From Mesorhizobium sp. BR1-1-16 (GTDB taxonomy: Bacteria > Pseudomonadota > Alphaproteobacteria > Rhizobiales > Kaistiaceae), in contig NZ_JAIUIE010000002.1 of the NCBI RefSeq assembly GCF_020165495.1, forward strand, positions 124,001 to 188,000: DNA of 64,000 nt. Direction: 5' to 3'. This document shows, piece by piece, positions 53,616 through 62,468 of the stretch. Both the position numbers and the translations under genes were made by a program. The notes under the pieces were generated by a model. The model made no database searches, was not told where the DNA came from, and was given only the letters and a program-made list of their open reading frames with translations. How positions within the stretch are numbered: position 1 is the stretch's first letter; every line of letters begins with the position of its first letter.

Positions 53616-53782
53616 AGGCCGGGCGAGCGCGCGATGGATCGGACGGCATTTTCCGAGATCGATTAAAGAAAAATCTATGCAAGTTTGTGTCCCGTTGTCG
53701 CCGGCGGCGCATCGACCGTGATAGTCGTGCCGCCGGACGAGGGATCAGAAAGCCGGCGAAGTCCGGCTATGGGAGAAGCGGG

Positions 53783-54301
53783 ATGTCGGAGGTGAGTTTC
53801 TCGGCGTTTGGCGCTCTCGGCAGTAATGCCGGCCGGTCCTCGAGCACTGTCACCGTCGGTCATGCGACGCGCACCGATTGGCGCCCGGCTCCGATCAATC
53901 CGTCCTGGATCATCGCCGGCGATCCGGTCGCCCACTATATTCCGATCGGCGTCGGCGAGGACGGCTATTCCTCGCTCTCGCTCTGGCGCTGCACCGAGGG
54001 CAGCTTCCGCTGGACATTCGGCTGGGAGGAGTCTGTCTATATCACCGGTGGCGTGGTGGAGATCGTCGCGGCGGATGGCCAAACCGATGTCCTCGAGGCA
54101 GGGTCGGTAGCGCTGTTCCAGGCCGGCAGCACATCGGTCTGGACCGTGCGGCAGCCGGTGCAGAAGATGGCGGTCTGTCGCCGCGCGCTGAACCCGCGGC
54201 TCGCCAAGATCGTCCGCTTCATACGCCGGCCCTGGAGCCTGCCAGCCCTTGTCATCGCATTAGCCGAATGGCTGCCGACGCTTGAGCCGGTGCTCGTCTA
54301 G
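53783..54301 (+). CDS. Cupin-fold protein
   Basis: A 172-residue protein with a single cupin-like barrel. SLSLWRCTEGSFRWTFGWEESVYITGGVVEIV resembles the DUF861 type of (S)-ureidoglycine-aminohydrolase-like cupins (W-C-TEGKFxWxF, E-x-x-Y-ITGGVVEI). AGSVALFQAGSTSVWTV is the second motif. The residues after about 125 (Arg-rich, RRPWSLPAL) form an extension. Metal-binding His residues are poorly preserved, so it may not be a typical metal cupin. The ATG at 53783 has GGGAGAAG upstream. Function unknown. Confidence 0.7.
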   Translation: MSEVSFSAFGALGSNAGRSSSTVTVGHATRTDWRPAPINPSWIIAGDPVAHYIPIGVGEDGYSSLSLWRCTEGSFRWTFGWEESVYITGGVVEIVAADGQTDVLEAGSVALFQAGSTSVWTVRQPVQKMAVCRRALNPRLAKIVRFIRRPWSLPALVIALAEWLPTLEPVLV

Positions 54302-54470
54302 ACTGTGGATCGAAGCGCGGACGCTGCGGATCGACCTCACATCAGACGCCTTCCCGCAACTGGCACGCTTGATCAGGCAGGGGCAAAGCGGCTAGAAGAG
54401 AATCTGCCTTGATCGTCATGCATGATCGAGGCGCCCAGGGAGTTTCGGACTCGCTCCGACGCCTTGGCAT

Positions 54471-54544
54471 GCGGGTGTATCTCAATGGTAGAGAAGCAGC
54501 TTCCCAAGCTGATGACGAGGGTTCGATTCCCTTCACCCGCTCCA
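54471..54544 (+). tRNA. tRNA-Gly (anticodon CCC)
   Basis: A complete cloverleaf: acceptor GCGGGTG/CACCCGC, D-arm TCTC-AATGGTA-GAGA, anticodon loop TTCCCAA with CCC at positions 34-36, T-arm GAGGG-TTCGATT-CCCTT, discriminator T, and encoded CCA. It reads GGG. The first anticodon-stem pair is mismatched (G-A), the other four are paired. No integrase gene is found near it. Confidence 0.95.
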
Positions 54545-54579
54545 ATTTCTCAAGCAATGCGTCCTGATTGACGTTGCTG

Positions 54580-54596
54580 GCCGCGCTTTGCGCGGC
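54580..54596. terminator. Hairpin between tRNA-Gly and the convergent ROK gene
   Basis: Perfect 7-bp stem GCCGCGC/GCGCGGC with a TTT loop, 36 nt after the tRNA and 16 nt beyond the ROK stop. Likely a shared terminator; no U-run follows on either strand. Confidence 0.45.
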
Positions 54597-54611
54597 GGGC
54601 GTCACGGCTCG

Positions 54612-55847
54612 TCAAGTCGATCCGACCATCAGCGGTTTCTTGTCGTTGCCTTTCTTCATCAGAACGTCGGTGTCGGGACCGAACATCGCGTAGATCGGCA
54701 GCAGGCTGGCGCCGAGCGCCGATCCCCTGGCGCCGATTGAGCCGACAACGATCGTCGGCGCGATCAAGCCTGGCGGCAGCATTTCGGCGAAGGACGCCCG
54801 GACGCGCGTGACGGTCTCCACGAGAACGGAGGCCGGCAGCAACCCGTCGATGACCACCGCCTCGAGGTCGACCAGCGCGATGCTGCCGATGATCGCCTGT
54901 GCCAGCGCGTCGGCGCAGTCCTGCTGCCATTCCGAGACGAGCGCACGGGCGCCCGCAGGCATCGGCTCGAGATCGCGCACCCGCGTGATCTTGAAGCCGT
55001 TGAACCTCAAATGGGCGACCAGGGTGTAAACCGACGCCCGATGCAGCAGCACCTCGAACTTGCCGGCCGGCCTCGGCACCGAGGCGAGAGAGGAAAAAGT
55101 GACCGGAAACGGGCCGAGCGCCGCCGTATTGCCGTTCGGACCGGTCTGCAAGGTCCCGTTCAGCACCAGCCCGCCGCCGACAAAGGTGCTCAGCGAGATG
55201 TGCAGGAAGTCGGAATACTGCTTGCCGACGCCATAGACGAGCTCGGCCACAGCCGCGGCCGAGGCGTCGTTCTCGATCATGACCTGGAGGCCGTCCGTGC
55301 CAGCGAAATGCGAGCGGAGATCGATAGCGCGCCATGCCGCCTGGACATGTCCGGGAAAGCCGAGTTCCTCGTCCCAGCCGCCGATGAAATAAGGGGCCGA
55401 GATCCCCATCCCGACGAGGCGCGTCGCAGCTTCCGGACCGAGTTGGCCGCGAAAGCGGGCGATCGCGGCGCTTCCGATCCGCTTGATGGTCTCGGGATCG
55501 GGATGGTCGTAATCGTGCGTCTCGAAGGCCGAGGTCTGGCCGGCGAAATCGATCAGGATCGCGTCCATGGCGCGTCGCCCGATATGAAGGCCGATCGAAT
55601 AGGCGCCTCGCGGATCGAGGCCGTACATGGCCGAGGGCTGACCCTTGCCGCCGAACCGCTTGCCGTTCTCGATGACGTAGCCACCGGCGACAAGCGCGTC
55701 GATGATGGCGGCGACAGCCGGTGGCGTCAGGTGGGCGAACCGCGCCACCTCGGCTTTTGAAGCCTGGCCGGACCGGCGAATGGCGTCGAGCACCACCCGC
55801 TCATTGTAGTGCCGCAAATGTACCGAATTGCTACCTTTGCCGGCCAT
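54612..55847 (-). CDS. ROK family transcriptional repressor
   Basis: A 411-residue NagC/XylR-type regulator. An N-terminal winged helix (about residues 15-70, RRSGQASKAEVARFAHLTPPAVAAIIDALV) is followed by a ROK domain with an ATPase-like fold (YSIGLHIGRRAMDAILIDFAG, MGISAPYF, VMIENDASAAAVAE). The zinc-coordinating Cys cluster of classical ROK repressors (CxCGxxGC) is absent; the area reads differently here. It is divergent from the ABC sugar importer and probably represses it, releasing on binding of the sugar. The ATG at 55847 has GGAG upstream. A TTG at 55877 is less likely. Confidence 0.88.
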   Translation of the reverse strand: MAGKGSNSVHLRHYNERVVLDAIRRSGQASKAEVARFAHLTPPAVAAIIDALVAGGYVIENGKRFGGKGQPSAMYGLDPRGAYSIGLHIGRRAMDAILIDFAGQTSAFETHDYDHPDPETIKRIGSAAIARFRGQLGPEAATRLVGMGISAPYFIGGWDEELGFPGHVQAAWRAIDLRSHFAGTDGLQVMIENDASAAAVAELVYGVGKQYSDFLHISLSTFVGGGLVLNGTLQTGPNGNTAALGPFPVTFSSLASVPRPAGKFEVLLHRASVYTLVAHLRFNGFKITRVRDLEPMPAGARALVSEWQQDCADALAQAIIGSIALVDLEAVVIDGLLPASVLVETVTRVRASFAEMLPPGLIAPTIVVGSIGARGSALGASLLPIYAMFGPDTDVLMKKGNDKKPLMVGST

Positions 55848-55879
55848 CGGCGCTCCATGCAGACGTGATTTGTACAAGC

Positions 55880-56051
55880 ATATTGCTTTAGTACCCTAAA
55901 TGCCGACGCTTGCCAGCCTGGACGATCAAGAGACGAGCGCCGCTGCGGGTCTGCCGGATGCGCAGCATCGCGCCGAGTTTCCCCCAAAACAACGCCGACA
56001 GCCATCTTGACGGCCCGAACCATTGTTTATAGTAATTTGCTTTAAGTAATG
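55880..56051. promoter_or_regulatory. Repeated TTGCTTTA elements, candidate ROK operators
   Basis: Two AT-rich copies, TATTGCTTTAGTA at 55881 and AATTTGCTTTAAGTAATG at 56035, share TTGCTTTA-GTA. They lie in the 402-nt gap 55848-56249, one next to the ROK start and one about 200 nt before the ABC gene. Repeats of this kind stand out against the GC-rich background and suit a divergent ROK-regulated promoter. No gene was seen in the gap. Confidence 0.5.
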
Positions 56052-56249
56052 ACGGAAGCGCTTTTCGGTGGGAGAAGAGCCGCTTGTTCGAAGGAGGGAA
56101 CCGCCGGATGGGCCACCATTCGTGCTGGTGCCCGGACCAACGAATGGAGCGGTTTCGCCGGTCGCTTCGAACGCGGTGAGGAACGATGCACGTGCTGCTG
56201 CTCCATCTCCCCCTGAGCATTGTTGCGCTTCGACGGGGACGCACCGGCC

Positions 56250-58832
56250 ATGCTTGAGCGCACGGCTTCGACAGGTGGGGCGGCGACAGGGTCCGACGGC
56301 ACAATCGTGGCGGCGCTCGACGGCGCGACCAAGGTCTTTGGTGGCACCGTCGCGATTGCCGATGTGTCGATCGCGCTCAGAGCCGGCGAGGTGCTGGCGC
56401 TTCTCGGCGAGAACGGCGCGGGCAAAAGCACCTGCGTCAAGCTGCTCGCCGGTGTCTACCGGCCCGACGCCGGCCATGTGCTGATCGGTGGCGATCCGGT
56501 CACCTTTCATTCGCCGCTTCAGGCGCAGCGCGCCGGCATCGCCGTGATGCATCAGCATCCGGGCCTGTTTCCGGATCTCAGCATCGGCGAGAACCTTTTC
56601 ATCGGTCAGACGGGTGCAGGCGCATCGTGGCTGATCGATCGCGGCCACATCCGCACCGAGGCGCGGCGGCTGCTCGGCCTGGTCGGCCTTGACGCCGACA
56701 TCGATGCGCCGCTATCGCGCCTTCGGACCTCCGAGCAGCAACTGGTCGAGATCGCCCGTGCCCTGTCGCTCGACGCCCGGGTGCTGATCATGGACGAGCC
56801 GACGGCGGCGCTGTCGCAGCGCGAGGTCGAGCGACTGTTCTCTGTGGTCAATGATCTCCGCGGTCATGGCGTCGCCATGATGTTCGTCGGCCATCGCATG
56901 GATGAGATCTATCGCGTCGCCGACCGGATCGCTGTGCTGCGGGACGGCCGCCTCGTCGGCACAGAGCGCGCCGCCGACCTGACGCGCGAGCATGCGGTCC
57001 GCCTGATGGTCGGCCGTTCTCTCGATGGCCTCTATCCGCATCACGCAACGCCCGCCGGCGATGTCGTTCTCCGCGCCGACGGCCTGTCGCGCGCCGGTGT
57101 GTTTCACGACGTGTCGTTCGAATTGCGCGCCGGCGAGATCCTCGGCTTCGGCGGCCTTGTCGGGTCGGGCCGCACCGAGATCGCCCGCGTGCTGTTCGGC
57201 ATCGACCAGCCGGATGCCGGCACGATCAGCCTCGACGGCGCGCCGGTCCATCTCGCCTCGGCGCGCGACGCCATGGATCGCGGCATCGCCTATGTCTCGG
57301 AAGACCGCATCGGGCAAAGCCTGGTGATGGACTTCTCGATCCTGACCAATGCCTCATTGACCGTGCTGGACGAGACGACGCGCGCCGGCCTTGTGTCGCG
57401 CGCCAAGGAACTCGCCCTCGCGACGCCCTTCCTGGACAGGCTTCGGTTGCGGTTCCGCTCTTATGATCAGCCGGTCAGCACGCTCTCGGGCGGTAACCAG
57501 CAGAAGGTCGTGCTGTCCAAATGGCTGGCGACCCGGCCACGCGTTCTGATCCTCGACGAGCCGACGCAAGGCATCGACGTGCAGGCCAAGGCCGATGTCC
57601 ATGCCATGATCGCCGATCTCGCGGCACAGGGTCTCGCGATCATCTTGATCTCGTCGGAGCTGCCGGAACTGCTCGGCATGTGCGATCGCATGATCGTGCT
57701 CCGCGAAGGCGAGATCAGCGCGACATTCGAACGCGACAGCGCCACGCAGGAAAAGGTCATCAGCGCGGCGACCGACGCAGACAAGGTCGAGGGGGACGGG
57801 ACGCGCCCCTCTCTTGACGGCGAGCCGCTGTCCCTCGCATCCGAAGCGCCCGGCCCATCCTGGCGCCGTCTGTTCGCCCGACGCGAATTCGGCCTCGTCG
57901 CGGCCATCGCCGCCGTCGTCATTCCGATCTCGATCCTCAATCCGCGCATGCTGAGCGGCGCCAACCTCTCGGCGCTGGCCATGGACGCCGGCCTTCTGAT
58001 GACAGTCGCGGTCGGCCAGATGCTGGTCCTCATCACGCGCAACATTGATCTCTCTGTCGCCGCAGTGATCGGCCTCGCCGCCTATGGCGCCGCGTCGACG
58101 CTGCATGTGCATCCCGAAATCGGCATCGTCGGCGGGGTTCTGCTCGCTTGCGGCATCGGCCTTGCCGCGGGGCTGGTCAATGGTTTCGTGGTCACCTGGG
58201 GCAGGGTGCCGGCCATCGTCGTCACGCTCGGAACGATGACGATCTTCCGTGGCCTCAACAGTCTCTGGGCCGGCGGCAAGCAAGTCAGCGCCGATCAGGT
58301 GCCGCAAGCCTGGCTCGACATGACCAGCGCCAATCTGTTCGGCATTCCCGCCGTGCTGCTGATCGCACTGGCGACGCTTGGCGTCATCGCCTTCGCGCTG
58401 CGCTCGACTGTCATCGGCCGCGAACTCTATGCCATCGGCTCCAACCCGGCCGGCGCAGCCCTGATCGGCATTCCCGCCCGCGCCCGCATTCTGCTCGCCT
58501 TCGCCATCGGCGGGCTTCTCGCTGGCTTCGATGGCGCGCTCTGGGCGTCGCGCTATGCGACCGTCGATGCACGCGTCGCCTACGGTTTCGAGTTGACCGT
58601 GATCGCCGCGGTCGTCGTCGGCGGTGTGGCGGTGCGCGGCGGCTCGGGCACGGTGCTCGGCGTCGCGCTCGGCGCCCTGACGCTGCTCGTCATCAACAAT
58701 GGCCTGACGCTCGTGCGCGTCGATCCGCTCTGGCTGCAGGGCGTCTACGGCCTCGTCATCCTCGCCGCCATCGGCATCGACGCCTATGTCGCGCGCCGGG
58801 GTGCGGCCGGCCGCAAGGGAGCACGCGCATGA
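56250..58832 (+). CDS. Sugar ABC transporter ATPase-permease fusion (RhaT-RhaP/RbsA-RbsC-like)
   Basis: An 860-residue fusion of the duplicated ATPase and one permease of a ribose/rhamnose-type importer. NBD1 (about 20-250) has Walker A GENGAGKST and the degenerate signature LRTSEQQ. NBD2 (about 270-510) has the usual degenerate Walker A (GLVGSGRTE) and a normal LSGGNQQK. After a short linker (about 515-545) comes a permease domain with about nine helices (GQMLVLITRNIDLSV, NGFVVTWGRVPAIVVTLGTM, VVVGGVAVRGGSGTVLG). In most bacteria these are separate genes. The stop overlaps the next permease gene (ATGA). Confidence 0.92.
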   Translation: MLERTASTGGAATGSDGTIVAALDGATKVFGGTVAIADVSIALRAGEVLALLGENGAGKSTCVKLLAGVYRPDAGHVLIGGDPVTFHSPLQAQRAGIAVMHQHPGLFPDLSIGENLFIGQTGAGASWLIDRGHIRTEARRLLGLVGLDADIDAPLSRLRTSEQQLVEIARALSLDARVLIMDEPTAALSQREVERLFSVVNDLRGHGVAMMFVGHRMDEIYRVADRIAVLRDGRLVGTERAADLTREHAVRLMVGRSLDGLYPHHATPAGDVVLRADGLSRAGVFHDVSFELRAGEILGFGGLVGSGRTEIARVLFGIDQPDAGTISLDGAPVHLASARDAMDRGIAYVSEDRIGQSLVMDFSILTNASLTVLDETTRAGLVSRAKELALATPFLDRLRLRFRSYDQPVSTLSGGNQQKVVLSKWLATRPRVLILDEPTQGIDVQAKADVHAMIADLAAQGLAIILISSELPELLGMCDRMIVLREGEISATFERDSATQEKVISAATDADKVEGDGTRPSLDGEPLSLASEAPGPSWRRLFARREFGLVAAIAAVVIPISILNPRMLSGANLSALAMDAGLLMTVAVGQMLVLITRNIDLSVAAVIGLAAYGAASTLHVHPEIGIVGGVLLACGIGLAAGLVNGFVVTWGRVPAIVVTLGTMTIFRGLNSLWAGGKQVSADQVPQAWLDMTSANLFGIPAVLLIALATLGVIAFALRSTVIGRELYAIGSNPAGAALIGIPARARILLAFAIGGLLAGFDGALWASRYATVDARVAYGFELTVIAAVVVGGVAVRGGSGTVLGVALGALTLLVINNGLTLVRVDPLWLQGVYGLVILAAIGIDAYVARRGAAGRKGARA

Positions 58833-59839
58833 CCGAGCGTTCCGATCCGGTGCCGGATTTCGTCGCGCGCTTTGCCAACTGGGACAATTTCCTCGCCGCG
58901 CTGACCATTGCGGTCATCGCCTATGCGCTTGTCTTCGTGCCGAATTTCGCCTCGGTGTTCAATATCTCCCAAGCGATCGCCGGCGTTTCCGAGCGGGCGC
59001 TGATCGTGCTGCCGATGGTGCTCTTGATCATCGCGCGCGAGATCGATCTCTCGGTCGCCAGCATCCTGGCGCTCACCAGCGTGGTCTTCGGCTTGATGAT
59101 CCAGGCGGGCGCGCCGCTCCTTGTCGCCATTCCGTTGACGCTCGTCGCGGGCGCCGCGTGCGGGGCCTTCAATGGTATCCTTGTGACCGCGCTCGGCTTG
59201 CCCTCGCTGGTCGTCACGCTCGGCACGATGGCCCTCTTCCGAGGCATCGGCTACATCCTGCTCGGCTCGGACTCGGTCAACAGCTTTCCCGACAGCTTCC
59301 TCGACTTCGGCATCAACATGGTTGGCTCAACCCCGATCCCATGGACGATCGTGCCGTTTCTCGTGCTGGCGCCGCTGTTTGCCATCGTGCAGCAGAAAAT
59401 GCCGCTCGGCCGGCGCATCTATGCCATCGGCGGCAATCCAGACGCCGCCCGCTATTCCGGTATCCGACTGGCGCGGACGGTATTCGGCCTCTTCGTCACC
59501 TCGGGCGTGGTCTGCGCCATTGCCGGCATGGTCTATGCCGCCCGGCTCGCCAATGCCCGCGCCAACAATGCGCTCGGCATCGAGCTCGACGTCATCACCA
59601 TCGCCTTGCTCGGCGGCATCAGCGTCTTCGGTGGCAAGGGCAGCCTCACCGGCGTGCTGTGGGCGCTGCTCTTGGTTGCCACGATCCGCAATGTGCTCGG
59701 CCTGATGCAGATCGGTGGCGACGCACAGGGCACCGTCATCGGCTTGCTGCTCATCCTGTCGCTTCTGGCCAGCAATGCGGCCGAGCGTCTGTTCGGCCGG
59801 GTTCGGTTCCGGCTCGCTTCACGAAAGGTCGGCGAGTAG
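58829..59839 (+). CDS. Sugar ABC transporter permease (RhaQ/RbsC-like)
   Basis: A 336-residue second permease of the importer with 8-10 helices. The same family blocks as in the fusion partner are present: IIAREIDLSVASILALTSV, ILVTALGLPSLVVTLGTMALFRG, YAIGGNPDAARYSGIR, and LLGGISVFGGKGSLTGV. The ATG overlaps the fusion gene stop by 4 nt, so both subunits are made together and should form a heterodimeric channel. Confidence 0.92.
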   Translation: MTERSDPVPDFVARFANWDNFLAALTIAVIAYALVFVPNFASVFNISQAIAGVSERALIVLPMVLLIIAREIDLSVASILALTSVVFGLMIQAGAPLLVAIPLTLVAGAACGAFNGILVTALGLPSLVVTLGTMALFRGIGYILLGSDSVNSFPDSFLDFGINMVGSTPIPWTIVPFLVLAPLFAIVQQKMPLGRRIYAIGGNPDAARYSGIRLARTVFGLFVTSGVVCAIAGMVYAARLANARANNALGIELDVITIALLGGISVFGGKGSLTGVLWALLLVATIRNVLGLMQIGGDAQGTVIGLLLILSLLASNAAERLFGRVRFRLASRKVGE

Positions 59840-59899
59840 CTGCCGGAGCCTCGCCCGCTTGAAAATGCATCCGGATTGGAAGTCTTGAGGAGGACACCC

Positions 59900-60913
59900 A
59901 TGACATCGCATCTGCTGAAATCCCTGCTGCTCGCCAGCAGCCTGATCGCCGTCGCGTCGGTGGCTTCGGTCGCCCATGCCGAGGAATGCGCGACCGGTCC
60001 TGTGACGGTCGGCTTCCTGCCCAAGCTCGATACCGATCCCTATTTCCAGGTCGCCCAGACCGGCGCCGAGGAAGCTGCCGGCGAGATCGGCGGCAAGGCC
60101 ATCAAGCAGGCGCCGTCGCAGGCGACCGCTGAGGCGCAGATCGAGTTCATCAACAATCTCGTCTCGCAGAAGGTCGGCGTCATCGCGATCTCGGCCAACG
60201 ATGCCAATGCCGTTGCCCCGGCGCTGAAGCGCGCCATGCAGCAGGGCGTCAAGATCGTCTCCTACGATTCCGACGTGGCGCCCGCCGCCCGCACCGTCTT
60301 CCTGAACCAGGCTGCCGGCGACAGCCTGGCCGAGATGATGCTGGAATCGATGGGCAAGCTCATCGACTATGACGGTGAATTCGCCATTCTGTCCTCGACG
60401 CCGACCGCGACGAACCAGAACGCGTGGATCGACTTCATGAAGGCGAAGATGGCGTCCGAGCCGAAATACGCCAAGATGAAGCTCGTCCAGGTCGCCTATG
60501 GCCAGGAGAGCGAGCAGGTCAACCAGCAGCAGGCGCTGGGTCTCGCGCAGGCCTTCCCGAATCTCAAGGGCATCATCATCCCGGCCGGCATTGGATTGCC
60601 CGCCGCCGCCCGCGCCATGGAGCAGGCCGGCCTGCTCGGCAAGATCAAGCTGACTGGTCTCGCCCCGGCGACGCTGATCAAGAAATATATCCAGGATGGC
60701 TCGGTCCAGGACATCTGGTGGAACGTCAAGGATCTCGGCTACCTGACCTACTATGCGGCGCAGGCCGTGGCGCAGTGCAAACTGACGGGCAAGGAAGGCG
60801 AGACCTTCAAGGCCGGCCGGCTCGGCGATTACAAGGTCGGCAAGGGCGGCGAAGTCCTGCTCGGACCGGCCGACATCGTGACGCCGGCCAATGTCGAAGA
60901 GTTCAAGTTCTGA
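59900..60913 (+). CDS. Periplasmic sugar-binding protein (RhaS-like)
   Basis: A 337-residue exported receptor of the ribose/rhamnose/AI-2 class (periplasmic binding protein type 1). Signal peptide to AHA (about residue 25). Mature blocks: VTVGFLPKLDTDPYFQVAQTGAEEAAGEIGG, VIAISANDANAVAPALKRAMQQGVKIVSYDSDV, and AILSSTPTATNQNAWIDFM. This layout most resembles rhamnose-binding RhaS proteins, from memory, but ligand identity is not proven. SD AGGAGG lies about 7 nt upstream of the ATG. A strong hairpin follows the gene. Confidence 0.9.
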   Translation: MTSHLLKSLLLASSLIAVASVASVAHAEECATGPVTVGFLPKLDTDPYFQVAQTGAEEAAGEIGGKAIKQAPSQATAEAQIEFINNLVSQKVGVIAISANDANAVAPALKRAMQQGVKIVSYDSDVAPAARTVFLNQAAGDSLAEMMLESMGKLIDYDGEFAILSSTPTATNQNAWIDFMKAKMASEPKYAKMKLVQVAYGQESEQVNQQQALGLAQAFPNLKGIIIPAGIGLPAAARAMEQAGLLGKIKLTGLAPATLIKKYIQDGSVQDIWWNVKDLGYLTYYAAQAVAQCKLTGKEGETFKAGRLGDYKVGKGGEVLLGPADIVTPANVEEFKF

Positions 60914-60936
60914 TCGGCTGAGAGGCTGACCCCTGG

Positions 60937-60959
60937 CGGCGCCGCTTCCTGCGGCGCCG
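60937..60959 (+). terminator. Intercistronic hairpin after the sugar-binding protein gene
   Basis: Perfect 9-bp stem CGGCGCCGC/GCGGCGCCG with a 5-nt TTCCT loop, between the binding-protein gene and the next codirectional gene. Such hairpins commonly protect the binding-protein mRNA and reduce expression of downstream genes. Confidence 0.55.
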
Positions 60960-60995
60960 TCGTCGGATGCTGACGAACCCGCCAAGGATCATCTC

Positions 60996-61760
60996 ATGAA
61001 ACCCGTGCTGCTGGCCGGCGAGACCTTTCACATCACCTCCTTAGCCGCCAAGGGCTACGAGGTCGGCGCATCCTCGCGCTACAGCAACGGTGCCGAGCGC
61101 TATCTTGCGGCGATGGACCGGGCCGGCATCCTGGTGACGCAGATCGGTGGCGAGCGCTGCGAGGCCGAGTTTCCGACCAGCCTCGCCGCGCTTTCGGCTT
61201 ATTCCGTGGTGGTGCTCTCCGATGTCGGCGCGCTGTCGCTGCTCTATACGCCCGAGACACGGGCCGGCCGCCGCTCCGTCAACCGGCTCGAGTTGCTCCG
61301 CCAATGGGTCGAGGCGGGCGGATCGCTGATGATGGCCGGCGGCTATACGAGCTTCCAGGGCATGGACGGCATGGCGCTGTTCCATGGCACGCCGGTGGAG
61401 GCCTGCCTGCCTGTCGAATGCCTTCCCGGCCCGGATGGGCTCGAAATGCCCGAAGGCTTCGATCCCGTCCTGGCGTCGCCCGATCATCCGGTGCTGGACG
61501 GTATCACCGGTCCGATCCCCTATGTTCTCGGCCTCAATCGCGTCGTCCCGCATGAGCCATCGATCGCTGAGACGCTGATCCATGGCAGCCATCACGGCGC
61601 CACGCTGCCGCTGCTCTCGGTGCGGACCTATGGCGCCGGCCGGACGCTGGCTTGGATGACCGATATCGGGCCGCATTGGCTGTCGCGTGAATTTCTCGAC
61701 TGGCTGGGTTATGACCGCCTGATAACCAACATGGTCCGGTGGCTGGCGCGCGAGATCTGA
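60996..61760 (+). CDS. Class I glutamine amidotransferase-like (STM3548/DUF1355-type) protein
   Basis: A 254-residue protein with a flavodoxin-like GATase1 fold. It opens KPVLLAGETFHITSLAAKGYE, contains YSVVVLSDVGALSLLYTP, LLRQWVEAGGSLMMAGGYTSFQGMDG, and ends LLSVRTYGAGRTLAWMTDIGPHW followed by FLDWLGYDRLITNMVRWL. This matches the STM3548-like group frequently found with sugar ABC transporters. The cysteine nucleophile of true glutaminases is absent where expected (GGYTS), so amidotransfer is doubtful. Activity unknown. Probably part of the sugar operon, after a hairpin. Confidence 0.78.
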   Translation: MKPVLLAGETFHITSLAAKGYEVGASSRYSNGAERYLAAMDRAGILVTQIGGERCEAEFPTSLAALSAYSVVVLSDVGALSLLYTPETRAGRRSVNRLELLRQWVEAGGSLMMAGGYTSFQGMDGMALFHGTPVEACLPVECLPGPDGLEMPEGFDPVLASPDHPVLDGITGPIPYVLGLNRVVPHEPSIAETLIHGSHHGATLPLLSVRTYGAGRTLAWMTDIGPHWLSREFLDWLGYDRLITNMVRWLAREI

Positions 61761-61806
61761 TCGCGCCCGATCAAGGACCTGCAAGAGCGGCGACCGGCGA
61801 GGCCTC

Positions 61807-62433
61807 ATGACGCAATCCGTGACGATCGACGAACTGGTGGAACGGCTGATGACCGGCCCGCACCGCGCGCGGCAGGTCGTGGCTTTGGCCGGCCCGCCCG
61901 GCGCGGGCAAGACGACCACCGCCGCGAGGCTCGAGGATCGCATCAATGGGATCGCGCCGGGCCTCGCCGCCACGCTGCCCATGGACGGCTACCATTATGA
62001 CGACCTCGTCCTGGTTCCGCGCGGCCTGCGCCCGCGCAAGGGCGCACCCGAGACATTCGACGTCGCAGGCTTTGCCCATATGCTCCTTCGTCTCCGGTCC
62101 GACGACGAGGACGAAATCGCCGTTCCCGTCTTCGATCGCGACATCGAGATCGCCCGGGCCGGAGCGCGGATCGTCCCGAAGAGCGCCAGGATCATCATCA
62201 CCGAGGGCAATTACCTGCTGCTCGACAGAGAGCCGTGGCGAAGCCTCTCCTTCGACGCCACGGTCATGATCGCTCCCGATCGCGACATTCTGCGCCAACG
62301 CCTCGTCGACCGCTGGACCCACTACAAGCTGACGCCCGAGGAGATGGTCGCCAAGATCGACGGCAACGACATGCCGAATGTCGATCTGGTGCTGTCACAG
62401 AGCCGGCCCGCGGACTATACGATCCGGACCTGA
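61807..62433 (+). CDS. FrcK-like P-loop kinase (nucleoside/fructose-transport kinase family)
   Basis: A 208-residue P-loop kinase similar to the uridine kinase/phosphoribulokinase-like protein encoded with rhizobial fructose importers. Walker A GPPGAGKTT is at residues 29-37. PMDGYHYDD is the substrate-binding segment. RGLRPRKGAPETFDV and FDRDIEIARAGARIV lead to the EGNYLLLD block (about 132). Such enzymes phosphorylate a sugar, nucleoside or pantothenate-like substrate; here probably the imported sugar or a derivative. It is 46 nt after the amidotransferase-like gene. Confidence 0.85.
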   Translation: MTQSVTIDELVERLMTGPHRARQVVALAGPPGAGKTTTAARLEDRINGIAPGLAATLPMDGYHYDDLVLVPRGLRPRKGAPETFDVAGFAHMLLRLRSDDEDEIAVPVFDRDIEIARAGARIVPKSARIIITEGNYLLLDREPWRSLSFDATVMIAPDRDILRQRLVDRWTHYKLTPEEMVAKIDGNDMPNVDLVLSQSRPADYTIRT

Positions 62434-62468
62434 CGAACAGGCGCGGGCTTCCGCTGGACAGGCGTCGT

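Noticed and set aside
54471-54544. tRNA-Gly as an integration site for an island covering 54.6-63.8 kb
   Set aside because: No integrase, no repeated tRNA 3' end was noticed, and base composition does not change visibly.
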